Shown: positions 26,114-35,980 of the stretch, in pieces
Layout of the letters: every line of letters starts with the position of its first letter
How positions within the stretch are numbered: position 1 is the first letter of the stretch
Origin: Paraburkholderia rhynchosiae
GTDB taxonomy: Bacteria > Pseudomonadota > Gammaproteobacteria > Burkholderiales > Burkholderiaceae
Direction of reading: 5' to 3'
Assembly (NCBI RefSeq): GCF_002879865.1
Contig: NZ_PNXY01000004.1
Span: 124,001 to 188,000, forward strand
Length of the DNA stretch: 64,000 nt
Notes under the pieces: model-generated
The model's input: only the letters and a program-made list of their open reading frames with translations
Told to the model about the DNA's origin: nothing
The model's database searches: none
Position numbers and translations under genes: made by a program

Positions 26114-28420
26114 TCACGCAGAAGGCCGGGCGCCTGGCTTGTCGACGATCCTCACAGGAATGGACTTGGCACCGGGCACTTTGCTCTCCTCCGCGTAATG
26201 CCAAAGCGGCAGTAGCGGATTGCACTCCGGATAATAGCCGGCAATGCATCCGCGAGGGATGTCGTACGCCTTGATGGTGAGGCCGCTTACGCGCCGCTCG
26301 AAGCCGTCGTCGGCAATGGTCTGCAAGCCGACCCTGTCGCCCTCCGAAAGACCGCTCGCGGCTATGTCGTCCTTATTCATCAGTATGATCATGCGGCTGC
26401 CTTTTACGCCGCGAAAACGGTCGTCCAGACCGTAAATCGTCGTATTGAACTGACTGTCCGAGCGCAGGGTCATCAGCCGCAGCGCGTCGGTTTCTCGCTC
26501 GGGCATGTCGGGGTCTTCTCCGAGAGCTTTGGGCACCAGGAATTCGGCCTTGCCGCTCTTCGTCTCCCATTTCCGCTCGCGTGCCGGCAGGGGCTTGTGA
26601 AATCCGCCCGGGGTCCACATGCGCTCATTGAAGTCGTGAAAAATCTTCGGATAGGTCTTCGCAATTTCCTCGCGTACCACCGAGTAGTCGTCTCGCCACG
26701 CGTCCCAGTCGACCGTGGAGCGCGCACCTAGCGTCGCCTTCGCAATGCCCGCGATGATGTACGGCTCCGAGCGAATGTTCTGACTAGCGGGCTCGGCCAC
26801 GCCACGCGATCCGTGCATGCAGGCCGTACTGTCTTCCATGGAGACAGCCTGATCGCCGCTCGCCTGCCGATCGATCTCTATTCGGCTCAGGCAAGGCAGA
26901 ATGTAGGAGATCTGGCCGTGCACCAGATGGCTGCGGTTCAGTTTCGTCGCCACGTTCACATTTAGCCGCAGACCTCGCCATGCAGGTTCCGTCCGCAAGC
27001 GGTCGGGCACGGAACGCACGAGATTGCCGCCCAGATTGAAAACGCCCTTGATCTCTCCTCTCAGCATGGCCTCAAATGCCTCGACCGTATTGAGGCCTTT
27101 TTTGCGGGGCGGTTCGAACGAGAACTGACTGGCCAGTTCGTCGAGCGGCGCCAATTCGGGCTTCTCGGTGATGCCGACGGTGCGCTGTCCCTGCACATTC
27201 GAATGGCCGCGCACAGGAGAAGGTCCGGCGCCTGGCTTGCCGATATTGCCGCGCAGAAAGAGCAGGTTGCACACCATGCGGACGTTTTGCACACCGAGTC
27301 TGTGCTGCGTCAGTCCCATTCCGTAATGGATCATCACGGCATTGGCCTTTATGTATTCGCCGGCTGCGGCCTCTATCGCTTCGCGGGTCAGACCGCTGAC
27401 TTTTTCGATGTCCGCCCACGACGCCTCGCGTGCATAGTTCGCGAATGCTTCATAACCGGTCGTGTGATCGCGGAGGAAATCCACATCCACGACACGCGGC
27501 CGGCCTTGCTCGACGGCCAGGTCGTCAGCGGCAATCACAGCCTTGCACATGCCGAGAATTGCAGCGGTATCGCCGCCTGTCTTGACCTGATGATATTGCG
27601 TGCTGATTTGCGTGTTGTCGGGCGTGAGCATCTGCACCGGCGACTGCGGATTCGCGAACCGTATAAGTCCCGGCTCGCGAAGCGGATTGAACGTGATAAT
27701 CGGCACGCCGCGGTTGCGTGCGTCCTGCAACTGATGAAGCATGCGTGGACTGTTCGTGCCGACGTTCTGGCCGAAAAAGAACATCAGGTCGGTCTTCTCG
27801 AAGTCGTCGAGCGTAATGGTGCCCACGCCTACTCCGATCGCTTCCTTCAGCCCGACACTGGTGCTCTCGTGGCACATGTTCGAACTGTCGGGAAGATTGT
27901 TCGTGCCGTACATGCGCGCCAGAAGCTGGTACATGTATGAGGTTTCGAGCGAGGCACGGCCCGACGTATAGAACACCACGCTGTCCGGCGCGAGGCTGTT
28001 CAGCTCGCGGCCGATTTCATCGAAGGCCTGCTGCCACTCCACTTGCACGTATTTGTCGGTGGCGGGATCGTAGCGCAAAGGCGCCGTAAGCCGCCCTGCT
28101 TCTTCCAGATCGTGGTCGTGCCAGGACAACAGTTCGGTCACCGTGTGCAGTTGAAAGAACTCCGGCGTCATTCGCTTCGATGTGAGATCCCACGCCGTTG
28201 CCTTCGCACCGCTTTCGCAAAACTCGAACACGTGGGGGTCGGCCGGCTTGGCCCACGAGCAGCTCACGCACATGAAGCCGTCCGGTTTATTCTGCTTTGC
28301 AAGCACCGCACTGTCTTTCACACTGACATGCTCTTGCGTGAGGATTGTCGTTACTGCCTTGAGCGATCCCCATCCTCCGGATGCGTAGGGGTAGTCTCGA
28401 GTCGTGTCCTTGTCTTTCAT
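26114..28420 (-). CDS. FdhF/YdeP-type molybdopterin oxidoreductase
   Basis: A 768-residue member of the DMSO reductase superfamily closest in layout to E. coli YdeP (759 residues). The N-terminal motif CVSCSWAKPADPHVFEFCES has the Cys pattern of this branch. NMCHESTSVGLKEAIGVGVG and FFGQNVGTNSPRMLHQL form the cofactor core, and NQDDLAAR-type ending is seen as ILMNKDDIAASGLSEGDRVG in the C-terminal domain. True formate dehydrogenases keep a Cys or SeCys near residue 140-190; here that region reads NMCHES, so the substrate is not certain. GGAG precedes ATG 28420. YdeP relatives are linked to acid resistance. It is divergent from cioA. Confidence 0.9.
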   Translation of the reverse strand: MKDKDTTRDYPYASGGWGSLKAVTTILTQEHVSVKDSAVLAKQNKPDGFMCVSCSWAKPADPHVFEFCESGAKATAWDLTSKRMTPEFFQLHTVTELLSWHDHDLEEAGRLTAPLRYDPATDKYVQVEWQQAFDEIGRELNSLAPDSVVFYTSGRASLETSYMYQLLARMYGTNNLPDSSNMCHESTSVGLKEAIGVGVGTITLDDFEKTDLMFFFGQNVGTNSPRMLHQLQDARNRGVPIITFNPLREPGLIRFANPQSPVQMLTPDNTQISTQYHQVKTGGDTAAILGMCKAVIAADDLAVEQGRPRVVDVDFLRDHTTGYEAFANYAREASWADIEKVSGLTREAIEAAAGEYIKANAVMIHYGMGLTQHRLGVQNVRMVCNLLFLRGNIGKPGAGPSPVRGHSNVQGQRTVGITEKPELAPLDELASQFSFEPPRKKGLNTVEAFEAMLRGEIKGVFNLGGNLVRSVPDRLRTEPAWRGLRLNVNVATKLNRSHLVHGQISYILPCLSRIEIDRQASGDQAVSMEDSTACMHGSRGVAEPASQNIRSEPYIIAGIAKATLGARSTVDWDAWRDDYSVVREEIAKTYPKIFHDFNERMWTPGGFHKPLPARERKWETKSGKAEFLVPKALGEDPDMPERETDALRLMTLRSDSQFNTTIYGLDDRFRGVKGSRMIILMNKDDIAASGLSEGDRVGLQTIADDGFERRVSGLTIKAYDIPRGCIAGYYPECNPLLPLWHYAEESKVPGAKSIPVRIVDKPGARPSA

Positions 28421-28727
28421 CGCCGTCTCCGCCTGAACGTCAAAATCTGAATACGTCAATACGAACGGAGAGCAAAGGCTATACCTGTGCGCTGAAAGAG
28501 CGCATGCTCCTGACAATCGTATTACCGCTGCTTTTCATTGCGCTTGACGTCTCATAGGGCGTTCGCGATCGGGCCGCAGGTTTGCTCCCTGTGCAAACGC
28601 GCCTTGCAGTGCAAAATGAGGTGCGGATGCCGGCCAATGCGAGCGTGGGCGACCTTGCTGCCCACTGTCATGGAGGCGCTGAAAAACTCACGCACACTAA
28701 TTTCCGCCCATTACTCGAGGTACCGCG
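28421..28727. other. Divergent promoter region between the oxidoreductase and cioA
   Basis: 307 bases that must hold promoters for both flanking genes. I see no FNR-type palindrome, no T-run terminator and no convincing small gene in it. Confidence 0.5.
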
Positions 28728-30164
28728 ATGTCACCCTCGGTTGACGCTCTCTTTCTGGCCCGGACGCAATTTGGCTTCACCATCGCCTTCCACATCATTT
28801 TCCCGGCGATGTCGATAGGAATGGCCAGCTACCTCGCAGTGCTGGAAGGCGCGTGGCTCGTCACCCGCAAGCCGGTCTATCTGGCCGTCTTTCGCTACTG
28901 GTTGACCATTTTTGCCGTGGTGTTTGGCGTGGGCGTGGTGTCGGGTCTCGTCATGTCGTATGAGTTCGGCACCAACTGGGCGGGCTTTGCCTATCGCGCC
29001 GGACCGATTGTGGGTCCGCTGATGGGCTATGAAGTGCTGACCGCTTTTTTTCTGGAATCCGGCTTTCTCGGCGTGACGCTGTTCGGCATGAACCGCGTCG
29101 GTCCGAAGCTGCATTTTCTCGCCACCGTACTCGTTGCAATCGGCACGTTGATGAGCGCCTTCTGGATTCTCGCCGTGAATTCATGGATGCAGACGCCGCA
29201 GGGGTTCACACTGGTCGGCGGTCGCTTCTTCCCCGCCGACTGGCTGAGCATCATTTTCAATCCGTCGTTTCCCTATCGGCTCGTGCATATGGTGCTCGCG
29301 GCATATCTGAGCGTGGCGTTCATCGTGGGCGCGGTCGGCGCATGGCATCTGTTGCGCGACTCCAGCAATGAACCCGCGCGCCTGATGGCCTCCATGGCGC
29401 TATGGATGGCGTGCATCGTCGCGCCGATCCAGATTCTGGCCGGCGACGCGCACGGTGTGAACACGCTCAAGCATCAACCCGCGAAGATCGCCGCCCTCGA
29501 AGGCGATTGGGAATCGAAGCCGGGCCAGCCGCTCATATTGTTCGGGATGCCAAACATGCAAAAGGAGAGGACCGACTTCGCCGTCGAGATTCCGCACCTC
29601 GGCGCGCTGATTCTCACGCATACATGGAACGGCTCGATTAAAGGGCTAAAGGAATTCCCACCAGCCGACCGTCCGTTTTCGCCGGTGGTTTTCTGGGCGT
29701 TTCGCATCATGGTCGCCCTTGGCGTGCTGATGGCACTGACCGGTTTCGCGAGTCTCGCGCTTCGGGCGCGCCACTCGCTTTACCAGGCGCGCTGGCTGCA
29801 TCGGCTCATGGTTGCAATGGGGCCTTCTGGCCTGATCGCGTTGCTGTGCGGTTGGACTGTCACTGAAGTGGGCCGCCAGCCGTACACCGTATATGGCCAT
29901 TTGCGCACGGCCGACAGCGTGTCGCCCATCGCCGCGCCCGGTGTCGCGACATCGCTCGCAGCCTTCGGCGTGGTGTACCTGATCGTGTTCGGTGCCGCGA
30001 TGGTGTTTGTATTGCGGCTGATGGCGAGGCCGCCATCGTTCGCCACGCAGGGGCCCGCGAAGGACAAACCGCATCGCAGCGCGGGCATTACACCGGGACC
30101 CGCGCAACGGCATTCCGCATCGACCACTGCTGAGGACAATCGCCATGACATCCGCCACGATTGA
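28728..30164 (+). CDS. cioA: Cyanide-insensitive cytochrome bd-type quinol oxidase subunit I
   Basis: A 478-residue CydA-family subunit. The start LFLARTQFGFTIAFHIIFPA holds the heme ligand His19-equivalent; GPIVGPLMGYEVLTAFFLES, the SAFWILAVNSWMQTPQG signature and HMVLAAYLSVAFIVGAVGAW are characteristic. The periplasmic Q loop after NTLKHQPAKIAALEGDWES is short, which marks the CIO-type rather than the long-loop enzyme. It oxidises quinol and reduces O2 without pumping protons, with high tolerance to cyanide. AGGTACC precedes the ATG. First of a three-gene unit. Confidence 0.95.
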   Translation: MSPSVDALFLARTQFGFTIAFHIIFPAMSIGMASYLAVLEGAWLVTRKPVYLAVFRYWLTIFAVVFGVGVVSGLVMSYEFGTNWAGFAYRAGPIVGPLMGYEVLTAFFLESGFLGVTLFGMNRVGPKLHFLATVLVAIGTLMSAFWILAVNSWMQTPQGFTLVGGRFFPADWLSIIFNPSFPYRLVHMVLAAYLSVAFIVGAVGAWHLLRDSSNEPARLMASMALWMACIVAPIQILAGDAHGVNTLKHQPAKIAALEGDWESKPGQPLILFGMPNMQKERTDFAVEIPHLGALILTHTWNGSIKGLKEFPPADRPFSPVVFWAFRIMVALGVLMALTGFASLALRARHSLYQARWLHRLMVAMGPSGLIALLCGWTVTEVGRQPYTVYGHLRTADSVSPIAAPGVATSLAAFGVVYLIVFGAAMVFVLRLMARPPSFATQGPAKDKPHRSAGITPGPAQRHSASTTAEDNRHDIRHD

Positions 30165-31161
30165 TCTGCCGCTCGTGTGGGCGGCTATCCTCGCGTTCGC
30201 CGTGCTTGCCTATGTGCTGCTCGACGGTTTCGATCTGGGCGTGGGCATCCTGTTCGCCGTCGAGCGCCATCGCGAGGATCGCGACCTGATGGTGAACTCC
30301 ATTGCGCCTGTATGGGACGGCAATGAAACCTGGCTGGTGCTCGGCGGCGGCGGGCTCTTCGCGGTCTTTCCGCTCGCGTATTCGATCATCCTGCCCGCGC
30401 TCTATCCGCCGATCATCGCGATGCTGCTCGCACTGGTGTTTCGCGGGGTGGCCTTCGAATTTCGTTTTCGCGCGACAGGTGTGGGCCGCGCATGGTGGGA
30501 TGTCGCTTTCTTCTCGGGCTCGGCCATGGCCGCGTTATGTCAGGGCCTCGTGCTGGGGGGCCTGCTTCAGGGCATACACGTCGAAGGCGTTTCGTATTCC
30601 GGCGGCTGGTGGGACTGGCTCACCGGTTTCACCGTACTGTGCGGCCTTGCAGTTATCGTCGGCTACACGCTGCTTGGATCGTGCTGGCTCATCTGGCGCA
30701 CGGAAGGCGCACTGCACAAGCGCTGCCGACGTTACGCACGCGCCACGGCCGTTGCGGTTCTCGCGTTGATCGTCGTGGTTACGCTATGGACGCCCATGCT
30801 GCAAGGCTCACTAACAGAGCGCTGGTTCCGTTGGCCGGCCATTGCATTGACCGCGCCCGTGCCCGTGTTGCTGATTCTTTTCGCGGCTGGCTTCTGGCGC
30901 AGCCTGTCCTCGCGGCGCCACGTGCTGCCTTTGCTTTTCGCCTATGGCATCTTCATTCTTTGCTATGCGGGGCTTCTTATTAGTCTCTATCCGTATCTCG
31001 TGCCGCCCGCCATTTCTTTCCGCGATGCGGCTGCGCCGCACGCGAGCCTGCTATTCCTTCTCGTAGGCGCCGCGATTACCATTCCGATGATTCTGGGCTA
31101 CACGGTCTACGCGTATTCCGTCTTCAAAGGCAAAATGCGTCCCGGCGAGGGATACCACTGA
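30145..31161 (+). CDS. cioB: Cyanide-insensitive cytochrome bd-type quinol oxidase subunit II
   Basis: A 338-residue CydB-family protein with about eight or nine helices. The N-terminus PLVWAAILAFAVLAYVLLDG and FDLGVGILF followed by APVWDGNETWLVLGGGGLFA is the family signature. It pairs with subunit I to form the oxidase. GAGG precedes the ATG, which overlaps the end of cioA by 20 bases, so translation is coupled. The C-terminus VYSVFKGKMRPGEGYH type ending is seen as YSVFKGKMRPGEGYH. Confidence 0.95.
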   Translation: MTSATIDLPLVWAAILAFAVLAYVLLDGFDLGVGILFAVERHREDRDLMVNSIAPVWDGNETWLVLGGGGLFAVFPLAYSIILPALYPPIIAMLLALVFRGVAFEFRFRATGVGRAWWDVAFFSGSAMAALCQGLVLGGLLQGIHVEGVSYSGGWWDWLTGFTVLCGLAVIVGYTLLGSCWLIWRTEGALHKRCRRYARATAVAVLALIVVVTLWTPMLQGSLTERWFRWPAIALTAPVPVLLILFAAGFWRSLSSRRHVLPLLFAYGIFILCYAGLLISLYPYLVPPAISFRDAAAPHASLLFLLVGAAITIPMILGYTVYAYSVFKGKMRPGEGYH

Positions 31162-31162
31162 C

Positions 31163-31270
31163 ATGTGGCGACGACTTGCATGGTTTGTCGGCTTGTGGCT
31201 GCTCGGCGTCGCGACAGTCGGTCTTGTCGCAGGCGTATTGAAAGCTGTATTACACGCGGCGCCGCGTTGA
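31163..31270 (+). CDS. DUF2474-type tiny subunit of the quinol oxidase
   Basis: A 35-residue single-helix membrane peptide: MWRRLAWFVGLWLLGVATVG followed by LVAGVLKAVLHAAPR. It starts two bases after the cioB stop. Genes of this kind (DUF2474, resembling CydX in role) are a regular third member of cioAB operons and stabilise the enzyme. The match is by position, the MW start and a single hydrophobic helix. Confidence 0.8.
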   Translation: MWRRLAWFVGLWLLGVATVGLVAGVLKAVLHAAPR

Positions 31271-31478
31271 GCGATTCACAAAAAGTCCGGGCGCGAGCCG
31301 CAGCGGCTGCAATGTTTTCTCGTTGACGCGTAACGTTTTCAACCCTATGTGCTGGCACATGGCTGGACGCAGTCAGGGCGGATGCCAGCGCACCCACTGC
31401 GAGCACGCGGCGCACGGCGAATCGAGAGATTCTTCTTTCTGACATCCGCCGGCGCGCAATCCTCTAATCGGAAGTTCT

Positions 31479-34115
31479 TCAAGGCAGCGTGTACGCAATC
31501 ACATAGTCGCCCTGTTTCGTGCCAAGCGAGCCATGACCGCCCGCCGTGACGAGTACATACTGCTTGCCGTTGCTATCGGCATACGTCATGGGGGTCGCCT
31601 GGCCGCCTGCGGGCAACCGGGCCTGCCACAAGCGGTCGCCGGTGCGCACATCATAGGCGCGCAAATAATAGTCGAGCGTACCCGAGAGAAACGCCACGCC
31701 GCCAGCGGTCGTGATCATGCCGCCGAGGCTCGGCACACCGAGCGGCATCGGAATCGGCAAAGGCGCGCTATCGCGGATCGTGCCGTTCTTGTGTTCCCAC
31801 ACAATACGATTCGTGCGCAGATCGACCCCCGCCACATAGCCCCACGGCGGCGCCTGGCACGGAATGCCGAGAGGCGAAAGAAACGCGTTCAATTCAAAGC
31901 CGTACGGCGTGCCGCGAGCGAGCTTGATGCCGCTCGTCTCACTGCCTTTCTTGTCGCCGTTATCGGATGGAATCTGTGAGCGCGGTATCAGCTTCGACGT
32001 AAAAGCCATGTAGCTCGGATTCGCAATGAGCACCTGGCGAACCGGGTCGACCGCAATGCCGCCCCAGTCGAATACGCCGAAATTGCCGGGAAATACGAGC
32101 GATCCCTGTTCCGACGGCGGCGTGAACATGCCGTCATAGCGCAACGATTTAAACTTCACGCGGCACCACAACTGATCGAAAGGATTGGTGCCCCACATGT
32201 CGCGCTCGCGCGCTTTCGGCGGCTTGAAGTTAAGTGCGGAGAACGGTTGCGTGGGCGATGTGTGATCGCCGGTGCCGGCGCCCTGAGGCACCGGCTCTTC
32301 GGTGATCGGCACGATCGGCTTGCCGGTCTCGCGGTTCAGCACATAGATACTGCCTTGTTTCGTCGATGCAATCAGCGCCGGCTGTACACCGCCGGGTGTC
32401 TGCAAATCGATCAGCGAAGGTTGACCGCCCACGTCCATATCCCATAGATCGTGGTGAGTGAACTGATAATTCCAGCGCATTTTGCCAGTCGCGAGATCGA
32501 GTGCGACCACGCCGGCCGCGACCTTTTCGGAAGCAGGAGTGCGCAGCCCGCCCCACTGATCGGGCGTCTGGTTGCCGAGCGGCAAATAGACCATGCCGAG
32601 TTTTTCGTCGACGCTGAACACCGACCACATATTCGGCGAATTGCGCACGTAGGTCTGATTGGCGCCAATTGGCTGTGTCGCATCGGGATTGCCTGCATCC
32701 CAATTCCACACCAGATGGCCGTCGTGCACGTCAAACGCGCGAGTGACACCTGAAGGTTCATTGGTCGATTCGTTATCGGTGACGTGGCCGCTAATAATGA
32801 CGAGGTCACGCGTGACCGCAGGCGGCGACGTCGAGTAATAACCACCCGGCGTGAATGGACCGATATTCGCACGCAGGTCGATTTGACCGTTATTGCCGAA
32901 GTGCGTGCAAGGCTGGCCCGTGTCCGCATTGAGCGCGATCAGGCGGGCATCGGCGGTCGGCAGGAAGATGCGGCGCGGGCATTCGGCGCTCGCGGCCGCA
33001 TTGGCGGTCTGCTGCGCGGCCGCCAAGGGCTCGCTAGCCGCAGTGACTCCCGATGCCGCTTCCGCAGTGACTGTCGCGGCGGAAGCGGCAGTGCCTGCTT
33101 CCGTACTTGCCGACGCCGCGTCCGCAACCGGTGCAGAAGCAGAAGCCGAGGCCTCGGCATTCGGTGCGGCCGTGGCGGATGCCGAGGCGGTATCCGCATT
33201 CGCACTGGAACCCGACGCTGCGGCAGCATTAGCCGCTGACGCCACGGTGGCATTCGCGGGATACATCGCGTCGTCATGGTAAGACACGCCGCGGCAAGTC
33301 ATATGTTCCCAGTGCTTGAAGCCGACGGGGCTCTGAATATGCGGGTCGTAACGCCAGATTTCTTTGCCCGAGGCCGGATCGAGTGCAATCACCATACTGT
33401 GTGGCGTGCATAGAAAGAGTTTGTTGCCGACCTTGATCGGTGTGTTCTCATCGGTCGTTTCAGTCGGATCTCCTGGCCCCGGCTTGTCGCCTGTTTCGAA
33501 CTGCCACGCCACTTTCAACTGGCGTGCATTTTCCGGCGTGATTTGCGTAAGCGGCGAATAGCGCTGACCGAGCGGCGAGCCGCCGTAATCGGTCCAGTCC
33601 GCAGCCTGCCGGTTTGCATCGCCGGGAAGCGGTGCGGCGGGAACCGCAGCGGTTGACGCCAGCGTGCCCGCATGATCGTACGGATGGTTGAACGCAGTGA
33701 CGATGCCGAGCAGCACCGTCAAGAGGACGGCGGCGGCTAATGGCACCACGCCTTCGCGATGCGCGGCAGGCGGCCCGAATACGAGCTTGCGCGTGACTGG
33801 CGGCAATAGCAGCCACAACGCCAGCACCAGCCACACCCATAGGCGCGGCAGCAACTGCCAGAAGTCGAAGCGCGCCTCCACCACCGCCCATATCGTCGAG
33901 CCGAACAGAATGACCGCGAACAGCCACAGAGCCGAACGCCGGCGAATGGCCAGCAGCACGCCGGTTAACGCGATTGCGCCACCCGTCACCACGTAATAGG
34001 GTGAGCCGCCGAGCGCGACAAGCGGGACTCCGCCCGCGGCGAGCGCCAGGCCGATAATGATAAATACGACAGCGGGAACCGCGAGCGCGGGGGGAAACCG
34101 ATGTGGCTTCGACAT
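31479..34115 (-). CDS. gcd: Membrane-bound PQQ-dependent glucose dehydrogenase with Ala/Ser-rich insert
   Basis: An 878-residue inner-membrane quinoprotein that oxidises glucose to gluconolactone in the periplasm and passes electrons to ubiquinone. The first 150 residues hold five membrane helices. The beta-propeller starts DWTDYGGSPLGQRYSPLTQI and includes WRYDPHIQSPVGFKHWEHM, MTCRGVSYHD and THHDLWDMDVGGQPSLIDL; the end reads GMITTAGGVAFLSGTLDYYL and TAGGHGSLGT. Between residues about 288 and 378 there is a stretch of Ala, Ser, Thr and Glu that E. coli Gcd lacks except for about a dozen residues. ATG 34115 has AGGTGG six bases upstream. It may underlie mineral phosphate solubilisation through gluconate. 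Confidence 0.95.
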   Translation of the reverse strand: MSKPHRFPPALAVPAVVFIIIGLALAAGGVPLVALGGSPYYVVTGGAIALTGVLLAIRRRSALWLFAVILFGSTIWAVVEARFDFWQLLPRLWVWLVLALWLLLPPVTRKLVFGPPAAHREGVVPLAAAVLLTVLLGIVTAFNHPYDHAGTLASTAAVPAAPLPGDANRQAADWTDYGGSPLGQRYSPLTQITPENARQLKVAWQFETGDKPGPGDPTETTDENTPIKVGNKLFLCTPHSMVIALDPASGKEIWRYDPHIQSPVGFKHWEHMTCRGVSYHDDAMYPANATVASAANAAAASGSSANADTASASATAAPNAEASASASAPVADAASASTEAGTAASAATVTAEAASGVTAASEPLAAAQQTANAAASAECPRRIFLPTADARLIALNADTGQPCTHFGNNGQIDLRANIGPFTPGGYYSTSPPAVTRDLVIISGHVTDNESTNEPSGVTRAFDVHDGHLVWNWDAGNPDATQPIGANQTYVRNSPNMWSVFSVDEKLGMVYLPLGNQTPDQWGGLRTPASEKVAAGVVALDLATGKMRWNYQFTHHDLWDMDVGGQPSLIDLQTPGGVQPALIASTKQGSIYVLNRETGKPIVPITEEPVPQGAGTGDHTSPTQPFSALNFKPPKARERDMWGTNPFDQLWCRVKFKSLRYDGMFTPPSEQGSLVFPGNFGVFDWGGIAVDPVRQVLIANPSYMAFTSKLIPRSQIPSDNGDKKGSETSGIKLARGTPYGFELNAFLSPLGIPCQAPPWGYVAGVDLRTNRIVWEHKNGTIRDSAPLPIPMPLGVPSLGGMITTAGGVAFLSGTLDYYLRAYDVRTGDRLWQARLPAGGQATPMTYADSNGKQYVLVTAGGHGSLGTKQGDYVIAYTLP

Positions 34116-34275
34116 ATTCACCACCTCTACAGACAATGATTCGAATTGAATTGCATAAATGGCCCCAGGCAGGCCCTACGCACCGCCTTGCCAGTAGCAT
34201 TTGCGGTTCCCGGACGTCCTTGGCATCGAGGCACGGTGGATGCTTTGTAACCACGCCTTTTTTGCATGAGATGTC

Positions 34276-34683
34276 ATGAAGCACCGAGCTACCGTACTCT
34301 GCCTGCGCGCCAATCGCATCCTGCTCGTCGCAAGGTCCAACGGAAGATGGGCGCTGCCCGGCGGCCGGTGCAAAGCCGGTGAACCTGTGTCGGACGCCGC
34401 CGTGCGCGAGCTTCTCGAGGAGACGCGATTGAGCGACATTACGCTTCACTACATTTTCGAATTCTGGGGCGTACGTACTCGCCACTATGTATTCGCGGCG
34501 CGCATTCCCGAAGGCGTCGAGCCGATACCTGACCACGAAATCAGCCGATGCCGCTGGGTTCGCGTGCAAGACATCCATGCGGCATGGGTCAGCGTGTCGA
34601 CACGCGGCATCGTTCAGATACTGCTTGAAGAAAGCAGCCCGATGGGGCCGGCACGCAGGTCGAGTCCGTTGCGCGTCTTCTGA
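34276..34683 (+). CDS. NUDIX hydrolase
   Basis: A 135-residue single NUDIX domain. The Nudix box is complete: GGRCKAGEPVSDAAVRELLE then ET, giving G-x5-E-x7-R-E-L-L-E-E. The family splits nucleoside diphosphates linked to other groups; the subfamily, with a short LCLRANRILLVARS start and HYIFEFWGVRTRHYVFAARI strand, cannot be named. It stands alone, divergent from gcd. The ribosome site is weak. Confidence 0.9.
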   Translation: MKHRATVLCLRANRILLVARSNGRWALPGGRCKAGEPVSDAAVRELLEETRLSDITLHYIFEFWGVRTRHYVFAARIPEGVEPIPDHEISRCRWVRVQDIHAAWVSVSTRGIVQILLEESSPMGPARRSSPLRVF

Positions 34684-34822
34684 CCGCCGCCTCGCATGGC
34701 ACAGGCGATGCGTGAATAGCAACGTGCTTGGAGGAAGAGCATTTTCCGCCGATGCACTGTGGCAAAGATGCACACTTCGAGCTTAAATGTGCGGCCACCC
34801 ATGCGGCGAGGAGAGGAAAACA

Positions 34823-35341
34823 GTGGCCAAGACTTCTGCTAGCCCGTTCAACCTGGCTGAGCGCGCAATCATCAGCCTGTACGACGGCGGCGTATTGTCG
34901 CCCGCCGTCCTTGAACGGCTTCTCGCCGCATTCTCGCAAGCGAATCCCGACTGGGAAACTGAGCCCACCGAGCGCTCCGTGGACGGACGTTCCCTGCACG
35001 AAGTTGTTGCCCTGACGATGCTGCCCGGCGAGTCGCCACGCGCGGCACGCAAGTCGTTCACGTCCGTGATCGAGCACATTGCGGGCACCGCGAAAGCGAA
35101 AAAGTCCGCACGCAAACCGACGAAAGAAGAAGACGAAGAACCGTCAGCGGAAGACGACGATAGTGCCGAACTCGCTGAACAATTATCCGGTCGCACGGGC
35201 AGCATGAGCACCACGCGCGGTGCAAGCGGTGGCGGCAAGTCAAAGACCAAAGCTGACGAAACGTCCACCAAACCGCCGGCGAAAACGGCCGCATTCAATC
35301 CGCTTATGAATGCTGCGGCGCCGCGTAAAGGCAGAAGCTGA
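34823..35341 (+). CDS. Hypothetical protein with Lys/Ala-rich tail
   Basis: A 172-residue protein I do not recognise. The N-terminal 85 residues look folded and helical (SPFNLAERAIISLYDGGVLS, then VLERLLAAFSQANPDW), while the rest is disordered, alternating basic and acidic (KKSARKPTKEEDEEPSAEDD) with a Gly/Lys/Thr tail that ends AAPRKGRS. GGAGAGG precedes the GTG at 34823, which is preferred over ATG 34787. The charged tail suggests a nucleic-acid or nucleoid-associated role, but this is only inference. Confidence 0.6.
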   Translation: MAKTSASPFNLAERAIISLYDGGVLSPAVLERLLAAFSQANPDWETEPTERSVDGRSLHEVVALTMLPGESPRAARKSFTSVIEHIAGTAKAKKSARKPTKEEDEEPSAEDDDSAELAEQLSGRTGSMSTTRGASGGGKSKTKADETSTKPPAKTAAFNPLMNAAAPRKGRS

Positions 35342-35419
35342 GCCGCTTTCCGATGGGCACAGTGCTTGCGGTACTCGCCTCAAACGTGCCGACAGGCGGC
35401 GTTCACCATGGAGAGCGAC

Positions 35420-35932
35420 ATGCCCGAAAAATCATCGAATCCCAACACCGACGATGCACTCGAATTGCTCATGGCGGATCATCGAGCGGTTGAACGGCTT
35501 TTCACCGCGTTCAAGCAGGCAAAAGACAATGATCAGGAAGCGAAGGCAACCTTGGCGCAACGGGCCTGTGAGGAACTGACCGTTCACACCATCATTGAAG
35601 AAGAACTGCTTTATCCGGCCGCGAGCGAAGCCCTGCCGTCAAGCGACGTAGTCGACGTCGAAGAAGCGTACGTCGAGCATTTTCTCGTCAAGACGTTGAT
35701 CGGCAAATTCGAAACGCTGAAGGCAGGCGACAAAGGCTTCGATGCGACGTTCAAAGTGATGAGCGAAATGGTGCAGCATCACGTCGAGGAAGAAGAGAAC
35801 GAACTGTTTCCCGAATTGCGCAAAGCGAATTTCGATGTGAAGGCACTCAGCCAAAAGATCGCGAAACGAAAGACGGAACTGCAGAGCAAACTCGATGCGG
35901 TCGGAAGCCGCGCTGTCGGCGACAAAACCTGA
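35420..35932 (+). CDS. Hemerythrin HHE domain protein
   Basis: A 170-residue protein. The hemerythrin core holds LLMADHRAVERLFTAFKQA, LTVHTIIEEELLYPAASEAL, EEAYVEHFLVKTLIGKFETL and MVQHHVEEEENELFPEL, giving the five-His/two-carboxylate pattern of a diiron site. Soluble, without membrane helix, unlike the paralogue at 25457. GGAGAG precedes the ATG at 35420; ATG 35408 is also open. It starts the oxidative-stress block 35420-37612 and is expected to bind O2 or NO or buffer iron. Confidence 0.9.
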   Translation: MPEKSSNPNTDDALELLMADHRAVERLFTAFKQAKDNDQEAKATLAQRACEELTVHTIIEEELLYPAASEALPSSDVVDVEEAYVEHFLVKTLIGKFETLKAGDKGFDATFKVMSEMVQHHVEEEENELFPELRKANFDVKALSQKIAKRKTELQSKLDAVGSRAVGDKT

Positions 35933-35980
35933 CGCGTGCGTAGCGGGCGAGGACGCACCCGCGCGTGCGCCGCACATACA

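Noticed and set aside
31107..31445. A minus-strand frame of 112 codons over the tiny oxidase gene
   Set aside because: It overlaps cioB and the DUF2474-type gene and shows no domain; the plus-strand genes explain it.
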